Source: Cyanobium sp. Cruz CV13-4-11
GTDB taxonomy: Bacteria; Cyanobacteriota; Cyanobacteriia; PCC-6307; Cyanobiaceae
Direction of reading: 5' to 3'
NCBI RefSeq assembly: GCF_024346055.1
Contig: NZ_JAGQCH010000007.1
Span: forward strand, 1 to 64,000
DNA length: 64,000 bases
Of this stretch, positions 45,951 to 56,499 are shown piece by piece. Each line of letters begins with the position of its first letter. The stretch's first letter is position 1. Made by a program: the position numbers and the translations under genes. The notes beneath the pieces are model-generated. The model had not been told where the DNA came from and did no database searches. It saw only the letters and a list, made by a program, of their open reading frames with translations.

Positions 45951-47120
45951 TCACCCACCCCGCAGGCTGTCGAGACGGTCGGCGTAACCGGTGAGTTCCC
46001 CGTAGCCCCGGCCCAGCAGCGATTGCTCGCCGCGATGGCCCCGATAGCCCAGGGCCCCTTCCCAGTAGGTGGCCGAGGCGGTGCTCAGCTCCTGGTCGGC
46101 CATCTGGGGGGTGATCACCAGTTCCAGGTCCAGCCGTGGAATGGTGAGCGTCCAGGCGGCGGGGTAGCGGGCGCCGCTGTGGGGGCTCCGCCAGGTGCGC
46201 TTCACCGTGAGCGTGTAGTCGTCGGCGCCGAGCTCCACCTCCCCATCAGCATCGATCCAGCGGCCACCGCTGAAGGGTTCCTTACGGCCATCCTCCCGGC
46301 GCAGGCCATAGAGCATCAGGGCGGAGCCGTTCTCGAACTGGGCGGAGAACCAGTCCCAGCCGACGGTACCTGGGCTGAGGACGCTGGTGGAGAACTCATG
46401 GTCCTTCCAGCTGACCCCGTGGACGGCATGGTCGCGGCCCGCCACCGTGATCGTGCCTTCGGTGGGCTGCTGCACCAGGGAGTAGTAATGCGAGGCGTTG
46501 CCTGGTTCGGGCCCCTTGCGGCTGAGGCCGTCCTGGCCCTGGAGGACGGGGGGCCGGCTCTGGCGGAGGGTCAGGTCGATGGCCATGGCGTCGGTGGCGG
46601 CCCGCAGCCGCACCCGATCGGGACCCTCGGTGCTGATGCGCCAGTCGTTGAGCCAGACCGCGTAGGGATCGGCCTCGGCCCCGGCCAGGCCCAAAGCGCC
46701 GCGGGCGAAGCGCTCCTCCTGCAGGAAGGTGTCGGTGGCGATGTCGCTGACCGTGAAATGGGCCGAATACACCTGGGGGGTGCGCCAGTGGGAGCCACCG
46801 TCCCCGGAAGTCAGCGCCGGGGGATCCTCTGGCACCAGGGCCTGGCGGAAGACCGTGAACTGATAGCCGAAGGCCCGTCCTGCCTCGGTTTCCAGGTTGC
46901 CCGTGTAGTACCACCACTCGGTCTGGTGGTCAGGGTGGGCGCCGAAATCGGCGGGGAAGCGCCACTGGCGGGGGGTGAAGGCACGGGCGAAACCCTGGAC
47001 CGCCGGCACCTCCCCCCATTGGATGCTGCTGCTGGCGCTGGCAGGGGTGGGGCCAGCCAGGCTGATCAGCAGCGCGGCCACCAGGGCCAGCAGGACGGGC
47101 AGGGGATGGCGGTGTTTCAT
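45951..47120 (-). CDS. AttH/CrtC-family lipocalin-like secreted protein
   Basis: A 389-residue protein: signal peptide (LLALVAALLISLAGPTPASA), then the double lipocalin-like AttH/CrtC domain (FPADFGAHPDHQTEWWYYTGNLE, HYYSLVQ, VSWKDHEFSTS, WDWFSAQFENGSALMLYGLR). Family members either hydrate carotenoids (CrtC) or form the AttH component of ABC export systems. The latter fits better because it overlaps the 3' end of an FtsX permease gene by 4 nt. Probably acts in the periplasm. Confidence 0.82.
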   Translation of the reverse strand: MKHRHPLPVLLALVAALLISLAGPTPASASSSIQWGEVPAVQGFARAFTPRQWRFPADFGAHPDHQTEWWYYTGNLETEAGRAFGYQFTVFRQALVPEDPPALTSGDGGSHWRTPQVYSAHFTVSDIATDTFLQEERFARGALGLAGAEADPYAVWLNDWRISTEGPDRVRLRAATDAMAIDLTLRQSRPPVLQGQDGLSRKGPEPGNASHYYSLVQQPTEGTITVAGRDHAVHGVSWKDHEFSTSVLSPGTVGWDWFSAQFENGSALMLYGLRREDGRKEPFSGGRWIDADGEVELGADDYTLTVKRTWRSPHSGARYPAAWTLTIPRLDLELVITPQMADQELSTASATYWEGALGYRGHRGEQSLLGRGYGELTGYADRLDSLRGG

Positions 47121-49749
47121 TCCTGCCGCAACGCCTCACTGATGTTCATCCGAGCGAGTCGCTGGGCGGGATAGAGGCCCGCCAGCACGGCGGCCCCAAC
47201 CGCGATCAGCAGCGACTGGATGAAGAAGCGCGGCTCCAGGGCGATCTGCAGGGTCCAGCCGAAGGAGCGCACGTTGATCACATGCACCAGCACCCAGGCC
47301 AGCACATAGCCCAGGGGCATCGAACAGGCCCCAGCCAGCAGGCCCATCAGGCCGGTCTCCAGCAGGGTGAGGCGCCCCAGCTGCCGGGGTGTCATGCCGG
47401 TGGCCCGCAGCACGGCGAACTCCCGGCCCCGTTCCAGCTGCAGACTCATCAGGGTGCTGAAGATGCCGATGAAGGCCACCAGCACCGTGAGCAACTGCAG
47501 CGCACCGGTGATGGCGAAGGTGCGATCGAAGATCTCCAGCGATCCCTGGCGCAGGGAGCCGTTGGTCTGAACCAGCAGTCTCTGGCGGGAGCCGAAGCCC
47601 TGCCGCAGCTGGGCGGCCACCGCATCGGCATCGGCGCCGGGGGCCAGGAACAGGCCGAGGGAGGCGACGCTGTCGTCGTGCCAGATCTCCGCCACCTGGG
47701 AACGGTCCATCAGCACGCTGCCGCGGTCGGAGGAATAGTCGTAAAAAACGGCGATCACCGGGAAGCTCCTCTCACCGTCGGGGCTTTCGAGCCTGACCTG
47801 CTCGGGGATGGCGCCCTGGCCATCGCGCAGGTAGACGGCTTCGGAGAGGATCACCCCCGCTCTGGCCTCCAGGGCGGCGAAGGGGTCGTCGAGGCCTGGG
47901 CGGATCCAGGCGTAGGGGCGGCGGCCGGCGGACACATCACCCCCGGCGGCGATCAGGGTGATGTCCCGGTCCTGGTCGACCAGGTGCACATCGAAGTTGT
48001 TGTAAGTGACCATGGCCCGCAGGTCGGGGCGCTCGGCGATGGCCGAGACAATGGCGGGATCCACCTTGCCCAGCACCCGGTTGGCCGTGGTACTGGGGGG
48101 AGAGACGAACAGATCGGCCTGGAGGGTCTGGTCGAGCCAAGTGACCACCGTGCCCCGGAAGGAGCCGATCATGATCGAGAGGCCCACAATCACGGACACC
48201 GCCACCATCAGAGCCGCCACGGCCACCGCGGTGCGGCTGAGGGAGCGCAGGATGTCGCGGGGGGCCAGGCGCGCCACCACCGGCAGGCCCCGGCTGGCCC
48301 AGCCCAGGCCCTGCATCGCGGCGACCAGCACCGGCGGCATCAGCAGGGCAGCGCCCATCAGCAGGGCAAACACTCCTGCGAAGGCGGGCACCAAGCCGCT
48401 GCTGTCCCAGCGGAGCAACAGCACCCCGAGGCTGCCGCTGAAGAGGGCCGCCAGCAGGAACCAGGGCAGCAGCCGCTGCCAGCTGGCCTCCAGGCTGGAG
48501 CGCTGCAGGGTCATCTGGGGCGGTGTGGCCATCGCCTCCCAGGCGGGCAGGGCTGAGGCCAGCAGCGCTGAGGCCACCCCCACCAGCATCCCCTTGGCCA
48601 GGGTGAACCCCGACAGGCTGATCTGCCGCACCGAGACCACGAAGTAGAAGTCGTTGATCGTCTGGGTGATCAGGCCGACGACGGTGCGCCCCAGCACCAC
48701 CCCCAGGGCCAGGCCCAGCAGGGACCCCACCAGGCTGAACAGGGCCGCCTCCCCCAGGATCAGGGTGAACAGCTGGCCCCGGGTCACCCCCAGGCAGCGC
48801 AGCACACCGAAGAGGCTGCGGCGTTGCACCACGCTGAAGGTGACTGTGTTGTAGATGAGAAAGATGCCCACCACCATGGCCAGCAGGCTCATGGCGGTGA
48901 GGTTGAGCTCAAAAGCGGCGGTCATCTGCTGCACGGCATTGCCGCGGGCCGCCGCCGTCTCCAGCTTCAACCCCCGGGGAAGCCAGTCGCTGAGGGCCGC
49001 CTCCTGGGCGGGGCTCTCCAGGATCAGATCGATGTGACCAAGCGCCGGCACCGGGGCGGCACCGGTGGGGTTGAGCAGGTCCTGGGCCGTGGCGATGTCA
49101 ACCAGCAGCAATGTTTCCAGCCCCCTGCGCTCGAGGGCCGAATCACTGCTGACGTTGCCCACCAGCCGCAAGGCCGTCGTCCGTCCGGCCAGATCGAGAT
49201 GCAGGGTGCCGGAGCCGTCGCTGGCACCGGGATGGAGGCCGAAGCGCTCGGCGGTCTCGGTGGCGATCACGGCCGTACCGGGCTCGGTGAGGAAGGGCAC
49301 GAAGCCCCTGCCGCCTTGTTGGCCGCGGCCCCCCTGACCATTGCCGTCGCCACCCAGCAGGCCGCGGAAGGGTGCCTCGCTGAACAGATCCACCCCCACG
49401 ACCCGCAGCAGCTCCCCGTCCAGTTCCTCGGCCCGGCCGTAGGCCTCGATCACCGGCGCGGCGGGAATCTCCGGGAAGCGGCGGCGCAGCGCAACGAAGG
49501 AGCTGTCCGGGACGCCACCGGGCCCGATCGCCACCAGGCGATTAGTGGTGCGGCCGGTGATGGCGTCGGTGGAGAGCGAGAAGGCCCGCTGGGCCGAGCC
49601 GCTGGCCAGATCGATCGACACCAGCATCGCCACCCCGAGGGCGATGCCCAGGATGCAGAGCAGGTACTGCAGGGGACGACGACGCCAACGGCGGGCCGCC
49701 AGGCGCCAGAGGGGGCCGTTGCGGACCACGGGCAGGCGACTTGCTTCGC

Positions 49750-49753
<4 letters not shown>
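47117..49753 (-). CDS. ABC exporter permease with duplicated FtsX domains
   Basis: An 878-residue FtsX/LolE-type permease. N-terminal helix (about 24-46), a large periplasmic domain, three helices, a central pair, a second periplasmic domain, then three C-terminal helices ([44 protein letters not shown] is the classic FtsX signature). This equals AttF and AttG fused. GTG start overlaps the ATPase stop by 4 nt. Confidence 0.88.
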
Positions 49754-50469
<716 letters not shown>

Positions 50470-50531
50470 TCACGCCAAGACCTTGCGGCCACCAGCTCAG
50501 GAGCGCATCCAAGGTAAGGAGGGAGCCGCGC

Positions 50532-51422
50532 TCAGCGGGAGTCGGCGCTGAACCAGCGGGCCAGGGCCGACACATCCTCGTCGCCATGACCCGCCGCGAT
50601 CAGGTCGTCCTCCATCGCCGCCACCTGGCGCGCCACCGGCAGCTCCAGGCCACCGGCAGCGGCGGCCCCCAGGGCGATCGCCAGATCCTTACGGTGCAGA
50701 AGCACCCGGAAGCCAAGCGGGAACTCGCCCCGCAGCATCGAACCGCCGCGGTGCTCCAGGGCCCAGGAACCGGCAGCCCCGCCGAGCAGCGCCTGCCGCA
50801 CCTCCTCCATCGGCAGCCCGAGCCGCTGCCCCAGGGCCAGGGCCTCCGCCACCGCCGCATAGCTGCCTGCCACCAGCACCTGGTTGACGGCCTTGGCCTC
50901 CTGGCCGGCCCCCACTGGGCCGAGGTGGGTGATCCTCCGGCCCACCGCCTCCAGCACGGGACGGGCCCGCTCCAGGTCGTCGGCCCCGCCCCCCACCAGC
51001 ACCGAGAGGGTGCCCGCCCGGGCCCCCTCGGTGCCACCGGTCACGGGAGCATCCAGATAGGCCACGCCGCGCGCGGCCAGGGCGGCGGCCATGGCCCGGG
51101 AGGACGCCGGCGCGATGGTGGAAAAATCGACCACCAGGGCGCCGGGCGCCAGGCCCGCCAGGGCGGCGTCAGCGGTGTCGTCGTCCCGACCCAGCAGCAC
51201 CTCGGCCACGGCCGCATCGTCGCTCAGGCAGAGCGCCAGCACAGCGGCGTCCCCGGCCGCCTCCGCCGGCGTGGCGGCCCGTCGGGCCCCGGCGGCGGCC
51301 AGGGGCCGTTCCCGTTCCCGGTGGCGGTTGTGGACCGTCAGTGGAAAGCTCTTCGCCAGCAGGTTGGCCGCCATCGGAGCCCCCAGCGCCCCCAGGCCGA
51401 TGAAAGCGACGGATGGGGCCAC
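50532..51422 (-). CDS. Beta-hydroxyacid dehydrogenase (6PGDH/3-hydroxyisobutyrate type)
   Basis: A 296-residue NAD(P) enzyme. N-terminal VAFIGLGALGAPMAANL, then VDFSTIAPASSRAMA, LDAPVTGGTEGARAGTLSVLVGG and the catalytic Lys in GAGQEAKAVNQVLVAG. The family includes 3-hydroxyisobutyrate dehydrogenase, tartronate semialdehyde reductase and glyoxylate/succinic semialdehyde reductases; the last are plausible in a phototroph. GTG start at 51422. Confidence 0.87.
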   Translation of the reverse strand: MAPSVAFIGLGALGAPMAANLLAKSFPLTVHNRHRERERPLAAAGARRAATPAEAAGDAAVLALCLSDDAAVAEVLLGRDDDTADAALAGLAPGALVVDFSTIAPASSRAMAAALAARGVAYLDAPVTGGTEGARAGTLSVLVGGGADDLERARPVLEAVGRRITHLGPVGAGQEAKAVNQVLVAGSYAAVAEALALGQRLGLPMEEVRQALLGGAAGSWALEHRGGSMLRGEFPLGFRVLLHRKDLAIALGAAAAGGLELPVARQVAAMEDDLIAAGHGDEDVSALARWFSADSR

Positions 51423-51434
51423 GGGCGGATCTGC

Positions 51435-52526
51435 TCAGACGTTGAACAGGAACTCCATCACATCCCCCTCGGCCACGACGTACTCCTTGCCCTCGCTGCG
51501 CAACCAGCCCCGGTTCCGGGCCTCCGCGAGGGTGCCGGCCTCCAGCAGCTGGCCGTAGGCGACGGTCTGGGCCCGGATGAAGCCCCGTTCGAAATCGGTG
51601 TGGATCACACCGGCGGCCTGGGGGGCGGTCATGCCGGCGGTGATCGTCCAGGCCCGGGTTTCCTTTTCACCGGTGGTGAAGTACGTGCGCAGACCCAGCA
51701 GGCGGTAGGTGGCGCGGATCAGGCTCTGCAGACCGCCTTCGCTCACCCCCAGCCCGGCCAGGTAGTCGGCGCGCTCCTCGGCGGCCAGGTCGACCAGTTC
51801 GGCCTCCACCTGGGCGGAGATGCGCACGGCCTCAGCTCCCTCCCGGGCGGCCAGCGCCTCCACGGCGCTCACCCAGGCGTTGCCACCGGCCAGGTCGTCC
51901 TCACTCACATTGGTGGCGTAGATGATCGGCTTGGCGGTGAGCAGACCGAGGTTGCGCACCAGGGCCTGCTCCTCTTCGCTCAGGGTCACGCGGCGGGCGG
52001 CGCCGCCCTGCTCCAGCTCCGCCTGCAGCCTGGCCAGGGCGCCATCTTCGGCGGCGGCCTCCTTGCTGGTGCGCATCTGCTTCTTGAGCCGCTCGCGCCG
52101 CTTCTCGATCTGGGCCAGATCCGCCAGGCCCAGTTCCAGGTTGATCACCTCGGCATCGCGCTCCGGATCCACGCTGCCGGAGACGTGGATCACGTCGTCG
52201 TCCTCGAAGCAACGCACCACGTGGACGATCGCATCCACCTCGCGGATGTTGGCCAGGAACTTGTTGCCCAGGCCCTCCCCCTGGCTCGCCCCCTGCACCA
52301 GGCCGGCGATATCCACGAATTCAACGCGCGTCGGCACGATCTCCTTCGAACTGGAGAGGTCGGAGAGCTTCTGCAGGCGCTCATCGGGCACCGCCACCAC
52401 CCCCACGTTGGGCTCGATGGTGCAGAAGGGGAAGTTGGCCGCCTGGGCCTGGGCGTTGGCCACCAGGGCGTTGAAGAGGGTCGACTTGCCCACGTTGGGC
52501 AGCCCGACGATTCCGGCTTTGAGCAT
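51435..52526 (-). CDS. ychF: Obg-family GTPase YchF
   Basis: A 363-residue ribosome-associated ATPase/GTPase. Starts [20 protein letters not shown], then [38 protein letters not shown], the NVSED-type specificity region (IYATNV) and a C-terminal TGS domain ([13 protein letters not shown]-like, [13 protein letters not shown]). Full length and start certain (ATG 52526). Confidence 0.95.
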   Translation of the reverse strand: MLKAGIVGLPNVGKSTLFNALVANAQAQAANFPFCTIEPNVGVVAVPDERLQKLSDLSSSKEIVPTRVEFVDIAGLVQGASQGEGLGNKFLANIREVDAIVHVVRCFEDDDVIHVSGSVDPERDAEVINLELGLADLAQIEKRRERLKKQMRTSKEAAAEDGALARLQAELEQGGAARRVTLSEEEQALVRNLGLLTAKPIIYATNVSEDDLAGGNAWVSAVEALAAREGAEAVRISAQVEAELVDLAAEERADYLAGLGVSEGGLQSLIRATYRLLGLRTYFTTGEKETRAWTITAGMTAPQAAGVIHTDFERGFIRAQTVAYGQLLEAGTLAEARNRGWLRSEGKEYVVAEGDVMEFLFNV

Positions 52527-52660
52527 GGGCGAAATCTAGGGGTCACCGTGCCAGGGCCCATTCGGTCTCCCCCCGTCCACAGCCTCTGCCTGGGCGAGCG
52601 AAACTGTCTTCAGCGAAACGCCGGCCCATTCCCGCCCTCACCCCCCTGCCACCGGCTCCC

Positions 52661-52675
52661 GCTCCGACCCGGAGC
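52661..52675. repeat. Inverted repeat GCTCCG-ACC-CGGAGC
   Basis: A perfect 6-bp stem with a 3-nt loop at 52661-52675, 21 nt before the membrane-fusion gene. No T-run follows. It may fold in the leader RNA near the ribosome-binding region; function unknown. Confidence 0.3.
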
Positions 52676-52696
52676 CCGGCACAACCGGCTGCCCCC

Positions 52697-53803
52697 TTGG
52701 TGACGAAGCGCCGCTCCCGCCGGCGTCTCGCGATCGGCCTGGCGGTGGGGCTGGTCCTGATTACTTCGGCCGGGATCTGGCAACGGCAACGGATGCAGGC
52801 CGGTCGCGACCTGGCCCCCTTCACCGTGGTGGCCCGCGAAGGATCCCTCCCCGGGGTGATCACCGCCAGCGGCGAACTGGATGCCGTCCAGCGGGTGAAC
52901 GTCAGCCCCAAGCGACAGGGCACCCTGCTGCAGCTGATGGTCGACGAGGGCGACACGGTGCGCAAGGGCCAGCCGCTGGCGCTGATGGACGACGGCGACC
53001 TGCGCGACCGGCTGATGGAACTGCAGTCGAACGTGCAATCGGCGGAATCGGAGCAACGTCGCAGCGACAGCGAGCTGCGCCGCAACGAACCCCTGTTTCG
53101 CCAGGGGGCCATCAGTCTCGACACGATGAATCGCTTCCGCTCCGAGGCGGAGGTGCGGCGGCTGGCCACCGCCGCGGCGCGGCAACGGTTGCGGCAGCGG
53201 ATGGTGGAGAAGGACGAGCTGATCGTGCGGGCCCCCTTCGCCGGGGTGATCAGCCAGCGCTACGCCGAGCCCGGCGCCTTCGTCACCCCCACCACCACCG
53301 CCTCGGCCACGGCCGGCGCCACCAGCTCCTCGATCGTGGAACTCTCCGAGGGCCTGGAGGTGGTGGCCAAGGTGCCCGAGAGCGACATCGGCCGGCTGAA
53401 GGTGGGCCTGCCCGCCAGCGTGCGGGTCGATGCCTTCCCGGACCGTCGCTTCCAGGCCCGGGTGCGCCAGATCGCCCCGAGGGCGGTGAAGACCAATAAC
53501 GTCACCTCCTTCGAGGTGAAGCTCCAGCTGGACGATCCAGCCCCGGAACTGCGCATCGGCATGACCGCAGACATCGACTTCCAGACCGGCACCCTCCAGG
53601 CCAGGACCGTGGTGCCCACCGTGGCGATCGTCACCGAGGACGGACGCCCCGGGGTGCTGCTGGTGGGCAAGCGTCAGGAACCGACGTTCCAGCCGGTGGA
53701 GCTGGGGGCCAGCAGCGGCAAGGACACCCAGATCCTCACGGGCCTGGAGAGCGGCACCAGGGTGTTCATCGATCTGCCCCCCTGGGCCAAGAAGCGCCCC
53801 TAG
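52697..53803 (+). CDS. HlyD-type membrane fusion protein
   Basis: A 368-residue periplasmic adaptor. N-terminal basic anchor (KRRSRRRLAIGLAVGLVLI), the barrel-sandwich hybrid starting GVITASGELDAVQRVNVSPK with lipoyl-like VDEGDTVRKGQPL, an alpha-hairpin coiled coil (about 110-165) and the beta-barrel VPESDIGRLKVGLPASVRVDAF. Such adaptors pair with MacB- or RND-type exporters. The ABC exporter at 47117-50469 lies close but on the other strand, separated by ychF and the dehydrogenase. Start TTG 52697 or GTG 52700. Confidence 0.87.
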   Translation: MVTKRRSRRRLAIGLAVGLVLITSAGIWQRQRMQAGRDLAPFTVVAREGSLPGVITASGELDAVQRVNVSPKRQGTLLQLMVDEGDTVRKGQPLALMDDGDLRDRLMELQSNVQSAESEQRRSDSELRRNEPLFRQGAISLDTMNRFRSEAEVRRLATAAARQRLRQRMVEKDELIVRAPFAGVISQRYAEPGAFVTPTTTASATAGATSSSIVELSEGLEVVAKVPESDIGRLKVGLPASVRVDAFPDRRFQARVRQIAPRAVKTNNVTSFEVKLQLDDPAPELRIGMTADIDFQTGTLQARTVVPTVAIVTEDGRPGVLLVGKRQEPTFQPVELGASSGKDTQILTGLESGTRVFIDLPPWAKKRP

Positions 53804-54921
53804 CCGGCGCTGACGCCCAGATAACGCCGTGCCGCCTCCACGATCCGGCCGCTGGCCTCGCCATCGCCGAAGGGGTTATGGGCGTGGGCCATGGCCTGGT
53901 AAGCCTCCTGGTCTTCCAGCAGGCGACTGCCCTCCTCAAGGATCGCCACGCTGTCGGTGCCGATCAGCTTGGCCGTGCCGGCCGCCACCGCCTCGGGCCG
54001 TTCGGTGGTGCGGCGCAGCACCAGCACGGGCTTGCCCAGGGCAGGGGCCTCTTCCTGCAGGCCGCCGGAATCGGTGAGCAGCAGGGTGCAGCCGCGCATC
54101 GCCGCCACCAATCGGTCGTAATCGAGGGGTTCGGTGAGGAAGGCGCGGGGATGGGAGCCGAGCAGGGCCTGCAGGGGCTCGCGCACCGTGGGATTGCGAT
54201 GCAGCGGCAGCAGCAGGGCGGTGTCGGGGAAGCGCTCCAGCAGCGCCAGGAAGCCCTTGCCGATGTCGAGCAGCCGCTCGCCCCAGTTCTCGCGGCGGTG
54301 CACCGTGGCCAGCAGCACCCGCTGCTTCTGCCAGTCCAGTCCTGGCAGGTCCCAGTCGGGAGCGGTGCGGGCCATCAGCAGCAGGGCATCGATCACCGTG
54401 TTGCCGGTGGTGAGGATCTCGCCCACCACCCCCGACGCCCGAAGGTTCGCCGCGGACTGGGCCGTAGGGGCGAAATGGAGCCGAGCCAACTGGGAGATCA
54501 GACGCCGGTTGGCTTCCTCGGGGAAGGGGTCGAGCAGGTCGTCGGTGCGCAGGCCGGCCTCCACATGGCCGACGGGGATCTGCTCGTAGAAGGCGGCCAG
54601 GGCACTGGCGAAAGCGGTAGTGGTGTCGCCCTGCACCAGAACGAGGTCGGGGCGGTGCGCCTCGAATTCCTGCTTCAGCCCCTGCAGCGCCGCACAGGTG
54701 ACATGGGTGAGGGTCTGTTTCGGCGCCATCAGCGCCAGGTCGTGGTCGGCGCTGAGGCCGAACAGCCGCATCACCTGGGTGACCATCTCGCGGTGCTGCC
54801 CCGTGAGCACCACCCGGGTGCGGAACTCCCGGGCCCGCTGAAAGGCCAGGATCACTGGCGCCAGCTTGATGGCCTCCGGGCGCGTGCCCAGAACGATGCT
54901 GACCAGGGGCTGAGGGGACAC
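53800..54921 (-). CDS. wecB: UDP-N-acetylglucosamine 2-epimerase (non-hydrolysing)
   Basis: A 373-residue GT-B-fold enzyme converting UDP-GlcNAc to UDP-ManNAc for surface polysaccharide. Motifs: VLGTRPEAIKLAPV, LVQGDTTTAFA, GHVEAGLRT, PFPEEANRRL, LATVHRRENWG and LTDSGGLQEEAPALGKPVLVLR. GTG start at 54921 fits the family; an upstream frame to 54996 lacks homology. Overlaps the convergent adaptor gene by 4 nt. Confidence 0.92.
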   Translation of the reverse strand: MSPQPLVSIVLGTRPEAIKLAPVILAFQRAREFRTRVVLTGQHREMVTQVMRLFGLSADHDLALMAPKQTLTHVTCAALQGLKQEFEAHRPDLVLVQGDTTTAFASALAAFYEQIPVGHVEAGLRTDDLLDPFPEEANRRLISQLARLHFAPTAQSAANLRASGVVGEILTTGNTVIDALLLMARTAPDWDLPGLDWQKQRVLLATVHRRENWGERLLDIGKGFLALLERFPDTALLLPLHRNPTVREPLQALLGSHPRAFLTEPLDYDRLVAAMRGCTLLLTDSGGLQEEAPALGKPVLVLRRTTERPEAVAAGTAKLIGTDSVAILEEGSRLLEDQEAYQAMAHAHNPFGDGEASGRIVEAARRYLGVSAG

Positions 54922-55086
54922 GGGCCGAAGCGGTTCAGGTGATCCTAGGGAGCCTTCGATCGTCCTTTCCCCGGCCCGAAGGCCGCCGAGGCCCACTGAT
55001 GGTCATGGAGGCGAATCCGCACCTAGATTGCTTGGAATTATCGAACCGTTCAACTGGGTCGATCATCTGTTTTGCAGAGTGCTTCG

Positions 55087-55977
55087 ATGCCGCAGGCGCC
55101 TCCACCACCCCCACCCGTCGGCATCAATCCGGCGGTGGCGGTCCGGTCATCCCAATTCCCGCCGATGGACTCCGGTGGAGAAGCGTCGCCGACGCTGGAG
55201 CAGATCGTTCGGGTGGCCTTCGATCGCAACTTCTCCGACGTTCACCTCGGCGTCGGTGAGCTGCCCAGATTCCGCCATCGCGGCGACATTATTCTGGCCG
55301 GGCTGGATGTGACCGACGCGAGCACGTTCCGGGACTGGCTGCGGGAAATCATGCCCCCTCCCGAGATCGACCGCTTCGTCCAGCAGAAGGAGTACGACGG
55401 ATCCTTCGCCTTCGGTTTTGTGCGGGTGCGGATCAACCTGCTCGAATCGCTGCTGGGTCCAGCCATGGTGCTGCGGTTGATTTCGCAGAATGTTCCCACC
55501 ATTGACGAGCTCAACCTGCCCCAGGTGCTCAAGGATCTGGCCCAGCGGCCGAAGGGCATGCTCCTGGTCACCGGACCCACCGGTTCAGGCAAGACCACGA
55601 CCCTGGCGGCGATGATTGACCACATCAACCGCACGATGAAACGCCACATCCTCACCATCGAGGACCCGGTGGAGTTCGTGCACCAGAGCCGCGATTCCCT
55701 GATCCGCCAGAGAGAACTGGGCATCCACACCAATTACTTCAAGACGGCCCTGCGGGCGGCGCTGCGGGAGGACCCCGACGTGATCCTGGTGGGGGAGATC
55801 CGCGACCAGGACACCCTCACCACCGCCATCGAAGCGTCCCAGACCGGTCACCTGCTGCTGGGAACCCTGCACACCAATTCGGCGGTGCGCTCCGTGGAGC
55901 GGATGCTGGGGATGTATCCCCCCGATGAGCAGGACGTCGTCCGGAAGGCCGTGGCCGATTCGCTGCTGGGGGTGTGA
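55087..55977 (+). CDS. pilT: PilT-type retraction ATPase, main part (frameshifted)
   Basis: 296 residues of a type IV pilus retraction motor. Pro-rich N-terminus, then the PAS-like N-domain, Walker A GPTGSGKTTT (163-172), Asp box, GEIRD Walker B and the His box LLLGTLHTNSA. The frame ends after ADSLLGV with a TGA at 55975-55977, although a PilT should continue about 90 residues. The missing part follows immediately in another frame (55974-56246). Confidence 0.9.
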   Translation: MPQAPPPPPPVGINPAVAVRSSQFPPMDSGGEASPTLEQIVRVAFDRNFSDVHLGVGELPRFRHRGDIILAGLDVTDASTFRDWLREIMPPPEIDRFVQQKEYDGSFAFGFVRVRINLLESLLGPAMVLRLISQNVPTIDELNLPQVLKDLAQRPKGMLLVTGPTGSGKTTTLAAMIDHINRTMKRHILTIEDPVEFVHQSRDSLIRQRELGIHTNYFKTALRAALREDPDVILVGEIRDQDTLTTAIEASQTGHLLLGTLHTNSAVRSVERMLGMYPPDEQDVVRKAVADSLLGV

Positions 55978-56246
55978 TCTCCCAGGGACTGATCAAAACG
56001 GTGAATGGCAAGCGAGCTTCCTACCACGACGTCTTGATCAACACCGACGCCTGCAAGGACTACATCCTGAGGGGGAAACTCGATGAGATCGAATCGATCA
56101 TGGCCCGCAGCGGATTTGACGGCATGATCACGGCCAATCAATACCTGGCCAATCTGGTTTCGGCCGGGAAAGTGTACCCGGAAGAAGCCCTTGCGGCCAG
56201 CCTCAGACCCGGCGAACTGGCCCAGACCCTGCGGGGTCGGACCTGA
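55974..56246 (+). CDS. pilT: PilT C-terminal part in a shifted frame
   Basis: 90 residues that complete PilT: ISQGLIKTVNGKRASYHDVLINTDACKDYI and the helical end. The join reads GTGTGATC; removing one TG (55975-55976) restores ...LLGVISQGL. This is a two-base duplication relative to the expected sequence. Its own GTG at 55974 overlaps the upstream stop, so a separate polypeptide by reinitiation is possible. Real split gene, phase variation and sequencing error remain options. Confidence 0.82.
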   Translation: MISQGLIKTVNGKRASYHDVLINTDACKDYILRGKLDEIESIMARSGFDGMITANQYLANLVSAGKVYPEEALAASLRPGELAQTLRGRT

Positions 56247-56250
56247 AGGG

Positions 56251-56460
56251 TTAGCCCCCAGCCAGGCGTACGAGCAACAGAACGCCCAGACCCACGGAGA
56301 GCCCCAGCATGGCCAGGCGGCCATTCCAGATCTCGGCCTGGGGGGTGAAGCCGCGCCGCCAGGCGTTGAGTTCCTGCTGGGACACCGGTTCTGTGTCGCT
56401 GAGGGAGGTTTCAACCTGCTCAATGGGCAGCTCAATGGGCAGAGGGTTCGCGGGGGCCAT
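56251..56460 (-). CDS. hli: High light-inducible protein (one-helix LHC-like)
   Basis: A 69-residue Hlip. N-terminal acidic part, then the chlorophyll-binding helix AEIWNGRLAMLGLSVGLGVLLLV with the ExxNGR motif. Hlips bind chlorophyll and carotenoid, protect assembling photosystem II and quench excess energy. Ends 5 nt from the convergent pilT end. Confidence 0.92.
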   Translation of the reverse strand: MAPANPLPIELPIEQVETSLSDTEPVSQQELNAWRRGFTPQAEIWNGRLAMLGLSVGLGVLLLVRLAGG

Positions 56461-56499
56461 GGGGCCAGATCATCAAGCGATCCACCCACACTAAGGGCA

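Noticed and set aside
45951-47120. Carotenoid 1,2-hydratase (CrtC) for carotenoid synthesis
   Set aside because: The AttH/CrtC domain is shared, but it has a cleavable signal and overlaps an ABC permease gene; picocyanobacteria are not known to make the CrtC products.
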